From assembly GCF_001477055.1 (NCBI RefSeq), contig NZ_LDRK01000006.1:1-64000 (forward strand): DNA of 64,000 nt. The letters are read 5' to 3'. The position numbers and the translations under genes were made by a program. Positions 25,551 to 33,371 of the stretch are shown here, piece by piece (within the stretch, counting starts at the first letter, position 1; each line of letters starts with the position of its first letter). A model generated the notes under the pieces. It did not search any database and had not been told where the DNA came from. It was given only the letters and a program-made list of their open reading frames with translations. Source of the DNA: Leucobacter chromiiresistens. Lineage in GTDB: Bacteria > Actinomycetota > Actinomycetes > Actinomycetales > Microbacteriaceae.

Positions 25551-26003
25551 GTGAGCAACCCCCGCACCGCTTGGATCGTGTACATCGTGCTGCGCCTGCT
25601 GTTCTTCGCAGTGCCGTTCGCGGTGCTCTACGCCATCGGCCTCACGCCCTGGGTCGCCGCCGTGTTCGCGGCGCTGATCGGCGTCGCGCTCTCCGTGATC
25701 TTCCTGGCGCGCACGCGCTCCACCGCGTCCGAGAGCATCTACGAGTGGCGCAACCGCCGACGCACCGCCGACGACATCGTCGAGGACGAGGCCGTGGAGG
25801 CGCGCGCCGCCGGAGCCGCACCGGGCGCAGTACCCGGCGCTATCGATCCGGTCGCGGGCGAGACGAACGGTACGACCGACGCCTCGCGCCCCGGGCAGAC
25901 TGATGCGTCGCACACCCCGGGGCTGGGCGCACCGCAGGCCCCCGCGCCCGCTGAGGAGACCCGCTCTCCCTCCGCGACGAACCGGGGCCCCGCCGACTCG
26001 TAG
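25551..26003 (+). CDS. DUF4229 membrane protein
   Basis: Protein of 150 residues with two adjacent transmembrane helices (WIVYIVLRLLFFAVPFAVLYAIG and WVAAVFAALIGVALSVIFLA), then a basic-to-acidic cytoplasmic tail (SIYEWRNRRRTADDIVEDEAVEA) and a Pro/Ala-rich end. This is the layout of DUF4229, a small actinobacterial family of unknown function often seen beside men genes. GTG25551 lies seven bases after TACACT (25538-25543), implying a leaderless transcript. It diverges from the PLDc_N/menD unit. Confidence 0.75.
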   Translation: MSNPRTAWIVYIVLRLLFFAVPFAVLYAIGLTPWVAAVFAALIGVALSVIFLARTRSTASESIYEWRNRRRTADDIVEDEAVEARAAGAAPGAVPGAIDPVAGETNGTTDASRPGQTDASHTPGLGAPQAPAPAEETRSPSATNRGPADS

Positions 26004-26059
26004 CCCTACGCGGCACGTTCTGCGCGGCTCTCCGCATGCCTGCCGGATGCCGGCCCTCG

Positions 26060-26172
26060 CTTCGGTGAGAGATTCGGCTTCGGTGAGGGATTCGGCTTCG
26101 GTAAGGGGTTCGGCTTCGGTAAGACCTTCTCAGGCGAGTTCGCCTCACCGAAGCCGAATCCCTCACCGAAGC
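26060..26172. repeat. 18-bp tandem repeats with inverted copy
   Basis: Three full 18-bp units of type GCTTCGGTGAGGGATTCG (26060-26113) and a partial fourth are followed by the reverse complement of nearly two units at 26143-26172. The transcript can fold into a long hairpin. It lies between the convergent ends of the DUF4229 and ABC exporter genes, so a bidirectional terminator role is likely. Confidence 0.75.
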
Positions 26173-26242
26173 GGCGCAGAAACCGGCGCAGAAAGCGGTG
26201 CCGGTGCCGGTGCCGCGGGAGCCCCGAGCGTCAGAAACCCCA

Positions 26243-28072
26243 TCACACCTGCGTCGACTCCCAGCTGCGGTAGAGCTGCGCGTACCGGCCGCCGAGGGTG
26301 ACCAACTCCTCGGGAGAGCCGTCCTCCACCACGCGGCCGTGCTCCATCACCAGCACCCGGTCCGCGATCGCGACCGTCGAGAGGCGGTGCGCGATGATGA
26401 TGGCCGTGCGATCCGCGAGCAGGCGCTGCAGCGCGCTCTGCACGAGGCGCTCGCTCGGCAGGTCGAGCGACGCGGTCGCCTCGTCGAGGATGAGCACGGT
26501 GGGGTCGGCGAGGAACGCGCGCGCGAACGAGATCAGCTGGCGCTGCCCCGCAGATACCCGCCCGCCGCGCTTGTTCACGTCCGTCTCGAAGCCGTCGGGG
26601 AGCGACTCGATGAACTCCTCCGCACCCACCGCTCGCGCGGCCGCTCGAATCTCCGAAGCGGTCGCATCGGGCCGCCCGAGCGCGATGTTCTCGGCGACGG
26701 TGCCGCTGAAGAGGTACGCCTCCTGCGTCACCATGACGATCGCGCGGCGCAGATCGGCGGAGTCGAGCCGGCGCAGGTCGACCCCGTCGAGCCGCACGGC
26801 GCCCTCCGTCGGATCGTAGAACCTCGCGAGCAGCTTCGCGAGCGTCGACTTGCCCGCACCCGTCGTTCCGACGAGCGCCACCGTCTGGCCCGCGGGCAGC
26901 TCGAGATCGCAGTCGTCGATCACGGTGCGCGCCCCCGCACCGGCGGTTCCGTACGCGAAGCTGACGTGGTCGAACGTGAGCGCGCCGCGCGGGCGCTCGA
27001 GACGGACGGGGTCCGCGGGATCCTGCACCGTCGGCTCCTCCTCGAGCACGCCCGAGACCTTCTCGAGCGCGGCCGTCGCCGACTGGTACGAGTTGAGGAA
27101 CATGGCGACGTCTTCGAGCGGGCCGAAGAAGTTGCGCACATAGAGCACCGCGGCGATGAGCACGCCGATCGCGAGCTCGCCGGCGCTCACCCGCAGCGCA
27201 CCCCAGAGCAGCACCGCGGCCACCGTCACGTTCGCGAGCAGGATCAGCCCGGGGTCGAGCACGCCGAAGAGGCGCAGCACGCGCAGGTTCGCGCTGCGGT
27301 ACTCGTCCGAGATCGCGCTGAAGTCGGCGTCGCCTCGGCGCTCGCGACGGAACGCCTGCACCGCGCGGATGCCCGTCATCGTCTCCACGAACTGCACGAT
27401 CAGGCGCGCGCTCACGACGCGCGTCGAGCGGAACCCCTTCTGCGACTCCACCACGAACCAGCGCATGAGGATCGCGAGCGGAACGCCCATGAACAGCAGG
27501 ATCAGGCCGCTCCTCCAGTCGAGCAGGAACAGCATGATGAGCGTGAACGCGCCGATCAGCACCGCGTCGACCAGTTCGTTGAGGCTCCCGTCGAGCAGCT
27601 CCTGGATCGATTCCAGGTCGCTCGTCTGGCGCGAGATGATGCGACCCGACGTATACCCCTCGTGGAATTCGAGGCTGAGCCGCTGCGTATGGCGGAAGAT
27701 GCGGGTGCGCAGCTCGAGCATCACCGCCTGCGTGAGCCGGGCGATGAGCACCACGTACCAGCCGACCAGCAGCGACCCCAGGCCGCCGGTGAGCACGAAC
27801 GCCGCGGTCACGCCGGCTGCGGGGAGCCAGTCGCCGCGGTCGAGCGCGGCCGGCAGTGCGACGTCGATGCCGTACGCGATCAGCGAGGGGCCGATCGCGC
27901 GCATCACCGACGACACGATCACGACCGCCGCGGTCAGCGCGATGAGCCGACGCAGGGGGCGCAGGATCGAGCCGAGCAGCCGCAGCGAGCGCCGCCGAAT
28001 CGCTCGGCTCTCCTCGCGCGTGTAGACGTTGCGGTCCTCGCCGCTCGTGCCGTGCACGCTCTCGGGGCTCAC
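26243..28072 (-). CDS. ABC exporter half-transporter, subunit B
   Basis: Fused membrane/ATPase protein of 609 residues, second half of a heterodimeric exporter. Six membrane spans precede the ATPase. Walker A is [10 protein letters not shown], Walker [13 protein letters not shown] with the catalytic Glu, and the H-loop IIIAHRLST. The signature is changed to RVSAGQRQL instead of LSGGQ. Paired with the partner below this gives one normal and one degenerate ATP site, as in TM287/288-type exporters. The GTG start overlaps the stop of the partner gene (GTGA). Substrate unknown; multidrug, lipid or peptide export are all possible. Confidence 0.9.
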   Translation of the reverse strand: MSPESVHGTSGEDRNVYTREESRAIRRRSLRLLGSILRPLRRLIALTAAVVIVSSVMRAIGPSLIAYGIDVALPAALDRGDWLPAAGVTAAFVLTGGLGSLLVGWYVVLIARLTQAVMLELRTRIFRHTQRLSLEFHEGYTSGRIISRQTSDLESIQELLDGSLNELVDAVLIGAFTLIMLFLLDWRSGLILLFMGVPLAILMRWFVVESQKGFRSTRVVSARLIVQFVETMTGIRAVQAFRRERRGDADFSAISDEYRSANLRVLRLFGVLDPGLILLANVTVAAVLLWGALRVSAGELAIGVLIAAVLYVRNFFGPLEDVAMFLNSYQSATAALEKVSGVLEEEPTVQDPADPVRLERPRGALTFDHVSFAYGTAGAGARTVIDDCDLELPAGQTVALVGTTGAGKSTLAKLLARFYDPTEGAVRLDGVDLRRLDSADLRRAIVMVTQEAYLFSGTVAENIALGRPDATASEIRAAARAVGAEEFIESLPDGFETDVNKRGGRVSAGQRQLISFARAFLADPTVLILDEATASLDLPSERLVQSALQRLLADRTAIIIAHRLSTVAIADRVLVMEHGRVVEDGSPEELVTLGGRYAQLYRSWESTQV

Positions 28073-30135
28073 GGTCGCACCTCCTCGGACTTCTCTGCGG
28101 CTGGGCCGACTGCCGTCGTCTCCGCGGCTGAGCCGCCTGCCGTCGTCTCCGCGGCTGAGCCGCCTGCCGTCGTCTCCGCGGCTGAGCCGCCTGCCGTCGT
28201 CTCTGCGGCTGAGCCGCCTGCCGTCGTCTCTGCGGCGATGCCATCCGCGGCATCCCCGTCGCCGGCATCGGCGAGCGCGTCGCGCTCGATCCCCGCGATC
28301 AGGTGCCGGTAGTGGGCACTCGCGCGCAGCAGCTCGGAATGGGTGCCGATCGCGTCGATGCGTCCGTCGCGCAGCACCGCCACGCGGTCGGCGAGCGCGA
28401 CGGTCGACGGCCGGTGCGCGACGACGAGCGCCGTCGTACCCACGAGCACGCGGCGCAGCGCCGCCTCCACGAGCGCCTCCGTGTCGACGTCGAGCGCCGA
28501 GAGCGGGTCGTCGAGCACCAGCACGTCGGGCGCGGCCGCCACCACGCGGGCGAGGGCGAGTCGCTGGCGCTGGCCTCCCGAGAGGCTGAACCCCTCCTCC
28601 CCCACCTCGGTGTCGACGCCCTGCGGCAGGTCGAAGACGAACCCGGCCTGGGCGACGGCCAGCGAGTCGCGCAGCACGCGGTCGGCGTCGGGGCCGTTCG
28701 GATCGAGATCCTCCCGCCCCAGCAGCACGTTCTCGCGCACCGAGGCCGAGAACAGGATCGGCTCCTCGAACGCCACGCCGATCCGGCGGCGCAGGTCTCC
28801 GAGCGCGAGAGCGCGCACATCGACGCCGTCGAGCACGATCGCCCCGCCGGTCACGTCGAACAGCCGGGTCGGCAGCGTGGTCAGCGTCGTCTTGCCGCTT
28901 CCGGTGGCTCCGACGATCGCGAGCGTCTCACCCGGCCGCAGCGCGAGGTCGAGGCCGTCGATGAGGTCGGTCTCGTCGGGACGGGCGTCGGGGTATCGGA
29001 AGCGCACGCCCCGGAATTCGAGCGCTCCGCTGCCGTGCTCGATCGTCTGCGGATGCTGCGGCTCGCGCACGGTCTGCTCGGCGTCGAACACCTCGAAGAC
29101 GCGGTCGGTCGCCGTGCGGGTGTCGATCAGGAACGAGACGAGGAACCCGAGCGACCCCATCGGCCAGCGCAGCGCCGCCGCCATCGCGAAGAACGCGACG
29201 AGCTCCCCCGTCGAGAGCAGGTCGTGCGCCGCGAGCCAGACGCCCGTGATGAAGCACGCCCCCATCGCGAGGATCGGCACGAGCTCGTACCAGAACCAGA
29301 GCCCGCCGACCTCTCGCGCCTTCCGCATCTCGGTCTCGCGCAGCGTCTCGGCGCTGCGGGTGAACTGCGAGAGCGCATGGCCGCCGCGGCCGAACGCCTT
29401 GAGCACGCGAATACCGTGCACGCTCTCCTCCACCGCTGTCGCGAGGTCGCCCGTCTGATCCTGGCTGCGCCGCGACAGCACGCCGTAGCGCTGCTCGAAG
29501 CGGTAACCGACGATCCAGATCGGCAGCGAGCACACGATGAAGGCGACGCCGAGCGCCCAGTGCCAGCGGAAGAGCAGAGCCATGCCGATCACGATCGTGA
29601 GCAGGTTCACGACGAGCAGGATCAGGCCGAACGCCAACCAGCGGCGGATCGAGCTGATGTCCTGCATCATGCGGCTGAGCAGCTGGCCCGACTGCCACCG
29701 GTCGTGGAAGGCGACCGGCAGGCGCTGCAGACGCTCGAAGAACGACTGCCGCACCGCGTACTCGATCGCCGCCGACGGCGCGAGCACCATGCGCCGACGC
29801 AGGAACACGAGCAGCGCCTCGAGCACGCCGAGCAGCAGCACGCCGAGGGTCGCCCAGAAGATGCGGGCGCGGTCGCCGGACGCGATGGGTCCGTCGACCG
29901 CCCACTCGAGCACAAGCGGGATGATGAGGCTGGCGACGGCTGCCCCGAGGCCGAGGAACAGGCCCGTGATCAGCCTGGGGAGCGCTGGCCGGGCGAAGGG
30001 GAGGAGTCGCGCGAGCGCCCGCACGGTGCTGACGGGCGCGGCGGGGGTGCGCTCGGCGGCGTTGTGCGCGGGGCCATTTGCGGGGTCGTTCGCTGGGTCG
30101 TTCGCGGAGCCCGGGGAAGCGGCGGTGTGATTCAT
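28069..30135 (-). CDS. ABC exporter half-transporter, subunit A, with nonapeptide-repeat tail
   Basis: Fused membrane/ATPase protein of 688 residues, partner of the subunit at 26243-28072. Walker A is [10 protein letters not shown] and the signature [15 protein letters not shown] is canonical, but Walker B ends [12 protein letters not shown] with Asp in place of the catalytic Glu. Its Walker motifs thus contribute to the degenerate site and its LSGGQ to the active one. The N-terminus has [12 protein letters not shown] repeats, and the C-terminus five copies of a GGSAAETTA-like nonapeptide. These follow a 27-bp DNA repeat. Preceded by a 20-codon reading frame and a promoter at 30360-30389. Confidence 0.9.
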   Translation of the reverse strand: MNHTAASPGSANDPANDPANGPAHNAAERTPAAPVSTVRALARLLPFARPALPRLITGLFLGLGAAVASLIIPLVLEWAVDGPIASGDRARIFWATLGVLLLGVLEALLVFLRRRMVLAPSAAIEYAVRQSFFERLQRLPVAFHDRWQSGQLLSRMMQDISSIRRWLAFGLILLVVNLLTIVIGMALLFRWHWALGVAFIVCSLPIWIVGYRFEQRYGVLSRRSQDQTGDLATAVEESVHGIRVLKAFGRGGHALSQFTRSAETLRETEMRKAREVGGLWFWYELVPILAMGACFITGVWLAAHDLLSTGELVAFFAMAAALRWPMGSLGFLVSFLIDTRTATDRVFEVFDAEQTVREPQHPQTIEHGSGALEFRGVRFRYPDARPDETDLIDGLDLALRPGETLAIVGATGSGKTTLTTLPTRLFDVTGGAIVLDGVDVRALALGDLRRRIGVAFEEPILFSASVRENVLLGREDLDPNGPDADRVLRDSLAVAQAGFVFDLPQGVDTEVGEEGFSLSGGQRQRLALARVVAAAPDVLVLDDPLSALDVDTEALVEAALRRVLVGTTALVVAHRPSTVALADRVAVLRDGRIDAIGTHSELLRASAHYRHLIAGIERDALADAGDGDAADGIAAETTAGGSAAETTAGGSAAETTAGGSAAETTAGGSAAETTAVGPAAEKSEEVRP
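28107..28232. repeat. 27-bp coding repeats at 3' end of exporter gene
   Basis: About four and a half units of a 27-bp repeat (type CGTCGTCTCCGCGGCTGAG...) encode the C-terminal AAETTAGGS repeats of subunit A. Units are nearly identical, with one silent T/C change shared by the later copies, so copy number may vary. Confidence 0.85.
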
Positions 30136-30234
30136 GATGCCTGACGTGCGTCGGCGCCCGGAAGCGGCTGCCCGAGAGGTGGGCGGCGCGGGGCGCGGGA
30201 AGATGGAGTGCTGAGTTCTGCAGCTGGGAGGGCG

Positions 30235-30254
30235 GCGGCCCGCGATCGGGCCGC
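30235..30254 (-). promoter_or_regulatory. Hairpin between small ORF and exporter genes
   Basis: An 8-bp perfect stem (30235-30242 with 30247-30254) and CGAT loop lie just after the stop codon of the 20-codon frame and about 100 bp before the exporter start. No T-run follows. A possible attenuator. Confidence 0.55.
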
Positions 30255-30259
30255 GACGG

Positions 30260-30322
30260 CTACTTGCCCGGCTGCAGGGCGCCGGGGAGTCGCGATGCCG
30301 ATGACGTGCCGATGATTGCCAT
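30260..30322 (-). CDS. Possible 20-residue leader peptide before ABC exporter
   Basis: ATG30322 to TAG30260 encodes [20 protein letters not shown]. It has AGGAG seven bases before the ATG and a promoter TTGTGC-N18-TAAGCT about 30 bp upstream. A stable hairpin begins six bases after its stop, and the ABC exporter starts about 125 bp downstream. The arrangement resembles leader peptides that control drug exporters by ribosome stalling, but a small secreted peptide cannot be excluded and the frame may be meaningless. I know no similar sequence. Confidence 0.4.
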   Translation of the reverse strand: MAIIGTSSASRLPGALQPGK

Positions 30323-30359
30323 GGGGCGCTCCTCTCCGGGTTCAGGGTTTCCGGGGTTC

Positions 30360-30389
30360 AGCTTATCCAGGCGGCGCGCTCGCGCACAA
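30360..30389 (-). promoter_or_regulatory. Promoter for small ORF and ABC exporter
   Basis: On the minus strand TTGTGC (30384-30389) and TAAGCT (30360-30365) are separated by 18 bp, placing the transcription start near 30353, about 30 bases before the small ORF ATG. The sortase gene ends just upstream, so the exporter need not depend on the pilus operon. Confidence 0.6.
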
Positions 30390-30407
30390 GGACGCGTTCT
30401 CCGAGCA

Positions 30408-31295
30408 TCAGGCGGTCGCCGCAGCCGCACTCGCCGTTCTCGCGCGGCGATCCCGCATCGCCCCGTTCGCGACGTAGCCCGCGCTCGCGAGCACGACGAG
30501 CGACGACCACACGATCCACCATGGGAAGCCCGGTGCGTCAGGGGCCTCGGCGGGGTCGATGTTCGGCGGCAGGGGGAACACCCGCTCCGCGTGCACCAGC
30601 AGGCGGTGCGAGTTGATCCCGACGGGCGTGCACGTGACGAGCGTCAGCAGGTCCTCCCCCTCGACCGAGGCCAGTGACTCGGTCTCGTGCGGGCGCACCT
30701 TCTCGGAGTCCGTCACCCGGTACATCAGCGTCTCGCCGTAGACGTCGATGTATATGGCGTCGCCCGCGCGCAGCTTGCCGAGGTCGGTGAACAGTACCGC
30801 GTCTGCGAGCCCCGAGTGGCCGGTGATCACGCTGTGGGTGCCGGCGCCGCCCACGGGCAGCGCCGTACCGAAGAGATGGCCCGCCCCGCGCATCAGCGTC
30901 GAATCGGTGGTGCCGTGGAAGATGGGGAGCTTGACCCCGATCTCGGGGATGCGCACCCGGGCCATGACGCCCCGGTGGCCGTCGGAGAGCTCGTCGAGGT
31001 ACTCCCGGTACTGCGGCGACTGCAGATCGGCGACTCCCATGGTGAACGGGTCGTATGCGGCGCCCGTCTCGAGCGCGTCGTTGTACTCGCGAGCCCGGCT
31101 GAGCTCGGCCTGGTACTCGGCTGCGGCATCCCCGGCGAACTCCTCCGCGTACTCATCGGTGAGCTCGGACTTGTTCGCCTGCGAGAACCAGTTCGCGGTC
31201 TGGGGGTACAGCAGCAGGAGGGCTCCGAGCAGCAGCATGAGCGACACGCTCAGCCTGAGTCGGGTCTCGGAGCGCCGACCGCCGGCACGTGCCAT
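30408..31295 (-). CDS. Class C (pilus-type) sortase
   Basis: Membrane transpeptidase of 295 residues that polymerises pilin subunits at LPxTG. An N-terminal membrane anchor (LSVSLMLLLGALLLLY) is followed by the class C lid motif DPF (82-84). The active site has His160 in VITGHSG, Cys222 in TLVTCTP and Arg231 in NSHRLLV. A second membrane span near the C-terminus (WIVWSSLVVLASAGYVANGAM) is also typical of class C. The ATG shares a base with the stop of the small membrane protein gene (TGATG). It is the last gene of the pilus operon and should assemble the LPITG pilin at 31786-33234. Confidence 0.93.
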   Translation of the reverse strand: MARAGGRRSETRLRLSVSLMLLLGALLLLYPQTANWFSQANKSELTDEYAEEFAGDAAAEYQAELSRAREYNDALETGAAYDPFTMGVADLQSPQYREYLDELSDGHRGVMARVRIPEIGVKLPIFHGTTDSTLMRGAGHLFGTALPVGGAGTHSVITGHSGLADAVLFTDLGKLRAGDAIYIDVYGETLMYRVTDSEKVRPHETESLASVEGEDLLTLVTCTPVGINSHRLLVHAERVFPLPPNIDPAEAPDAPGFPWWIVWSSLVVLASAGYVANGAMRDRRARTASAAAATA

Positions 31296-31636
31296 CACTC
31301 GCCTCTCCGCCGCAGCAACCACCAGAGCAGCACGGCCCCGCACACGAACGCGCCGCCCACGACGGTGAAGACGTATGCGGCGAGGGGGGTGTGCCCCGTG
31401 GTCGGCTCCACCTCCACGGCGGGGGCGGGCGCCGCGGCCGGCGGCGCCGCCGCGGCCAGTGCGGCGTCACCGGTGATGAGCACGAGCGCCACCGCGCAGG
31501 CGAGCACCGCGCAGGCCGCCACCGCGAACGCGGCCACTGCGCAGGAGACCGGCCACCGCGTCGGTGCGGCGCCGCGGGGGCGGCGGGCGCCGCGGATGTG
31601 CGCGCTCGCGGCGTGCGTCTCTCTCGAATCGAGCAT
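31295..31636 (-). CDS. Small membrane protein with sorting-signal-like end (PTTG)
   Basis: Protein of 113 residues with an N-terminal hydrophobic segment (WPVSCAVAAFAVAACAVLACAVALVLI), an Ala/Pro-rich stretch, then EVEPTTGHTP, a hydrophobic span and the basic end LLRRRGE. The last 36 residues have the shape of a cell-wall sorting signal, with PTTG (78-81) where LPxTG would be. ATG31636 has GGGGAG at good spacing; a longer upstream frame has no support. It sits between the major pilin and the sortase and is coupled to the latter. It could be a minor or basal pilus component or simply a membrane protein; I do not recognise a family. Confidence 0.65.
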   Translation of the reverse strand: MLDSRETHAASAHIRGARRPRGAAPTRWPVSCAVAAFAVAACAVLACAVALVLITGDAALAAAAPPAAAPAPAVEVEPTTGHTPLAAYVFTVVGGAFVCGAVLLWWLLRRRGE

Positions 31637-31688
31637 TCCGGCTCCCCTGCGAATCGATCGCGCCTTCTGGGCGCACTGCGTGCAGCAC

Positions 31689-31744
31689 GCCGTGCCCGGC
31701 CCGCCCGATGAAGATGCGTCTTCACGGGGCGTCCCGGGCACGGC
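31689..31744 (-). terminator. Large stem-loop between major pilin and sortase genes
   Basis: An 11-bp outer stem (31689-31699 with 31734-31744) encloses a second stem (31709-31714 with 31719-31724) on a TGCG loop. It starts about 40 bp after the pilin stop codon. Without a T-run it would reduce, not abolish, readthrough into the sortase genes. Confidence 0.7.
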
Positions 31745-31785
31745 GATGGACTGCGCGGCACGCGCTCGGTGCGCGTGCTCTGGAG

Positions 31786-33234
31786 TTACGCGCCGATCTT
31801 GCGGCGGTGCCGCAGGATCAGCGTGGTGGCACCGGCGAGCACGATGAGCCCGCCGAGGGTGAACAGCGCGGTGCCCGCGCCGCCGGTGATCGGCAGGTTG
31901 GGGAACGCGAATGCCGTGTTGCTGATGCTGAGGTCGACCGGTGCGGCGATGCCGCCCGTGACGACGTCGACGGCGTGCACGGTGTCGGAGAGGATGTAGC
32001 CCGCCGGAGCCGCCTTCTCCTTGACGTAGTAGGTCTTGGAGTGCGTGTCGGCATCGGTCAGGAGGCCGGCGATCAGCACGGTGCCGTCGTCGCCGGTGGT
32101 GAACTCCGTCGCGCCGTCGACGGCGATCGGGTTCGCGCCCTGCTCGGCGTCGGCCTCGCTCGCGAACACCTCGAACACGGCGCCCGCCAGCGCCTGCCCG
32201 TTCGCCTCATCCGACTTGACGATGCGGAGGGCGCCCCACTCGGTCGTGTCCTCCTTGGACGTGATCGGGTTCTCCTGACCGTTGACGTTGATGAACGCCG
32301 AGACACTGTTCTTGACGATGCCGTCGTCTCCCAGGCTCGTGACTCGGGTGTTGATGGAGAACGTCAGCGCGTACCCCGAAGCGTCGCCCTGCACCTGTGC
32401 GAGACCGGCGGCGGTCAGCGTGACCACGACCTCTCCGTCGATGAACTCTGCGGTGTAGTCGCTCGCGGCGAGGGCGGTGCCGTTGTAGGCGACGTCGGAG
32501 ACCGACACGTACCCCAGTCGAGGATCGAGCGCGTCGGTGAGGCGGAGGCCCTCGAGCACATCACCGGCTCCGAGCTTCGGCACCTGGGCCGAGATGTCCC
32601 ATGCGACCGGCGAGCCGAGGCCGAGCGCCTCCGACTCGTCCACGGTCTTGCTGATCTCCGAGGTCGAGTTCTTCGGGTACGAGAAGATGTCGTAGTGCCA
32701 GGCCTCTTCGATGTACGACGGCACCGCGACCAGGTACGGCTTCGACGCGCTCGTGATCTGCACGTCCTCGCCGTTCTGCTTCGCCGACGAGAAGTCGGTC
32801 TCCTCGACCAGGTACAGCCCGAGCGGGAGGTTCGCGAACGTCGCAGTGCCATCGGCCGCGGTCGTCAGCGACTGCGGGGCCCCGAGGCCCAGCGATCGCG
32901 CCTCGTCGACCGTCATCTCGGGCACGTCCTGCCACCCCTCGAGGGTGGTCAAGTCGACGCCCTCCACGGGCGATACGGTGAACTCGACGCCCTCCAGAGG
33001 CAGCGAACCGGCGGGGAGGCTCTCGATGGCGCCGCTTCCCGCGATCCCGCCGACCTGATCCGGCTGCGTGAGCTTCGTGATCGTAATCGATCCCGTCTGC
33101 GTCGGATCGATGTTGCCGATACCGACTGCGGACGCCGCGCTCCCGCCCAGGCCGAGCGTTCCGACAGCAAGCATCACTGCGCCTACGCCGGTCAGGACGC
33201 GCTTCGCGCGGTGACCCAACTTCTTTACTGACAT
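31786..33234 (-). CDS. Major pilin, SpaA type, LPITG-anchored
   Basis: Secreted pilus backbone protein of 482 residues. Signal peptide to about residue 36 (GGSAASA). The pilin motif WHYDIFSYPKN supplies Lys188, which receives the sortase bond from the next subunit. An E-box-like YYVKEKAAPAGY lies in the C-terminal Cna-B-type domain and suggests internal isopeptide bonds. LPITG (447-451), a hydrophobic span and RHRRKIGA form the sorting signal. I start at ATG33234 with AAGG upstream. It follows the tip pilin gene by 137 bp containing a hairpin. Confidence 0.93.
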   Translation of the reverse strand: MSVKKLGHRAKRVLTGVGAVMLAVGTLGLGGSAASAVGIGNIDPTQTGSITITKLTQPDQVGGIAGSGAIESLPAGSLPLEGVEFTVSPVEGVDLTTLEGWQDVPEMTVDEARSLGLGAPQSLTTAADGTATFANLPLGLYLVEETDFSSAKQNGEDVQITSASKPYLVAVPSYIEEAWHYDIFSYPKNSTSEISKTVDESEALGLGSPVAWDISAQVPKLGAGDVLEGLRLTDALDPRLGYVSVSDVAYNGTALAASDYTAEFIDGEVVVTLTAAGLAQVQGDASGYALTFSINTRVTSLGDDGIVKNSVSAFINVNGQENPITSKEDTTEWGALRIVKSDEANGQALAGAVFEVFASEADAEQGANPIAVDGATEFTTGDDGTVLIAGLLTDADTHSKTYYVKEKAAPAGYILSDTVHAVDVVTGGIAAPVDLSISNTAFAFPNLPITGGAGTALFTLGGLIVLAGATTLILRHRRKIGA

Positions 33235-33300
33235 GTTGTTGCCTTTTCTCGATGAGGACATTCGCTGGTGAATGCCGACTGGTTCAGCCGAATGGCTGGT

Positions 33301-33323
33301 GCAGGGTGCACGGTGCGCCCTGC
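33301..33323 (-). promoter_or_regulatory. Hairpin between tip and major pilin genes
   Basis: A 10-bp stem (33301-33310 with 33314-33323) with a CGG loop and one G-T type pair lies between the two pilin genes, about 48 bp after the tip pilin stop. It may protect the downstream pilin mRNA or act as a partial terminator. Confidence 0.6.
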
Positions 33324-33371
33324 TGCGACAGCCCGACTCGCGTACGGGCCGAAGAGTGGATGGCCCGCGGG

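Noticed and set aside
26060-26172. Short tandem repeats as a CRISPR array
   Set aside because: Units are contiguous with no spacers, include an inverted copy, and no cas genes are present. The same holds for 1-60 and 28107-28232.
30136-30259. RiPP precursor cluster with the ABC exporter
   Set aside because: The 20-residue frame upstream lacks a leader/core layout and no modification enzyme is nearby, so I kept it only as a possible leader peptide.
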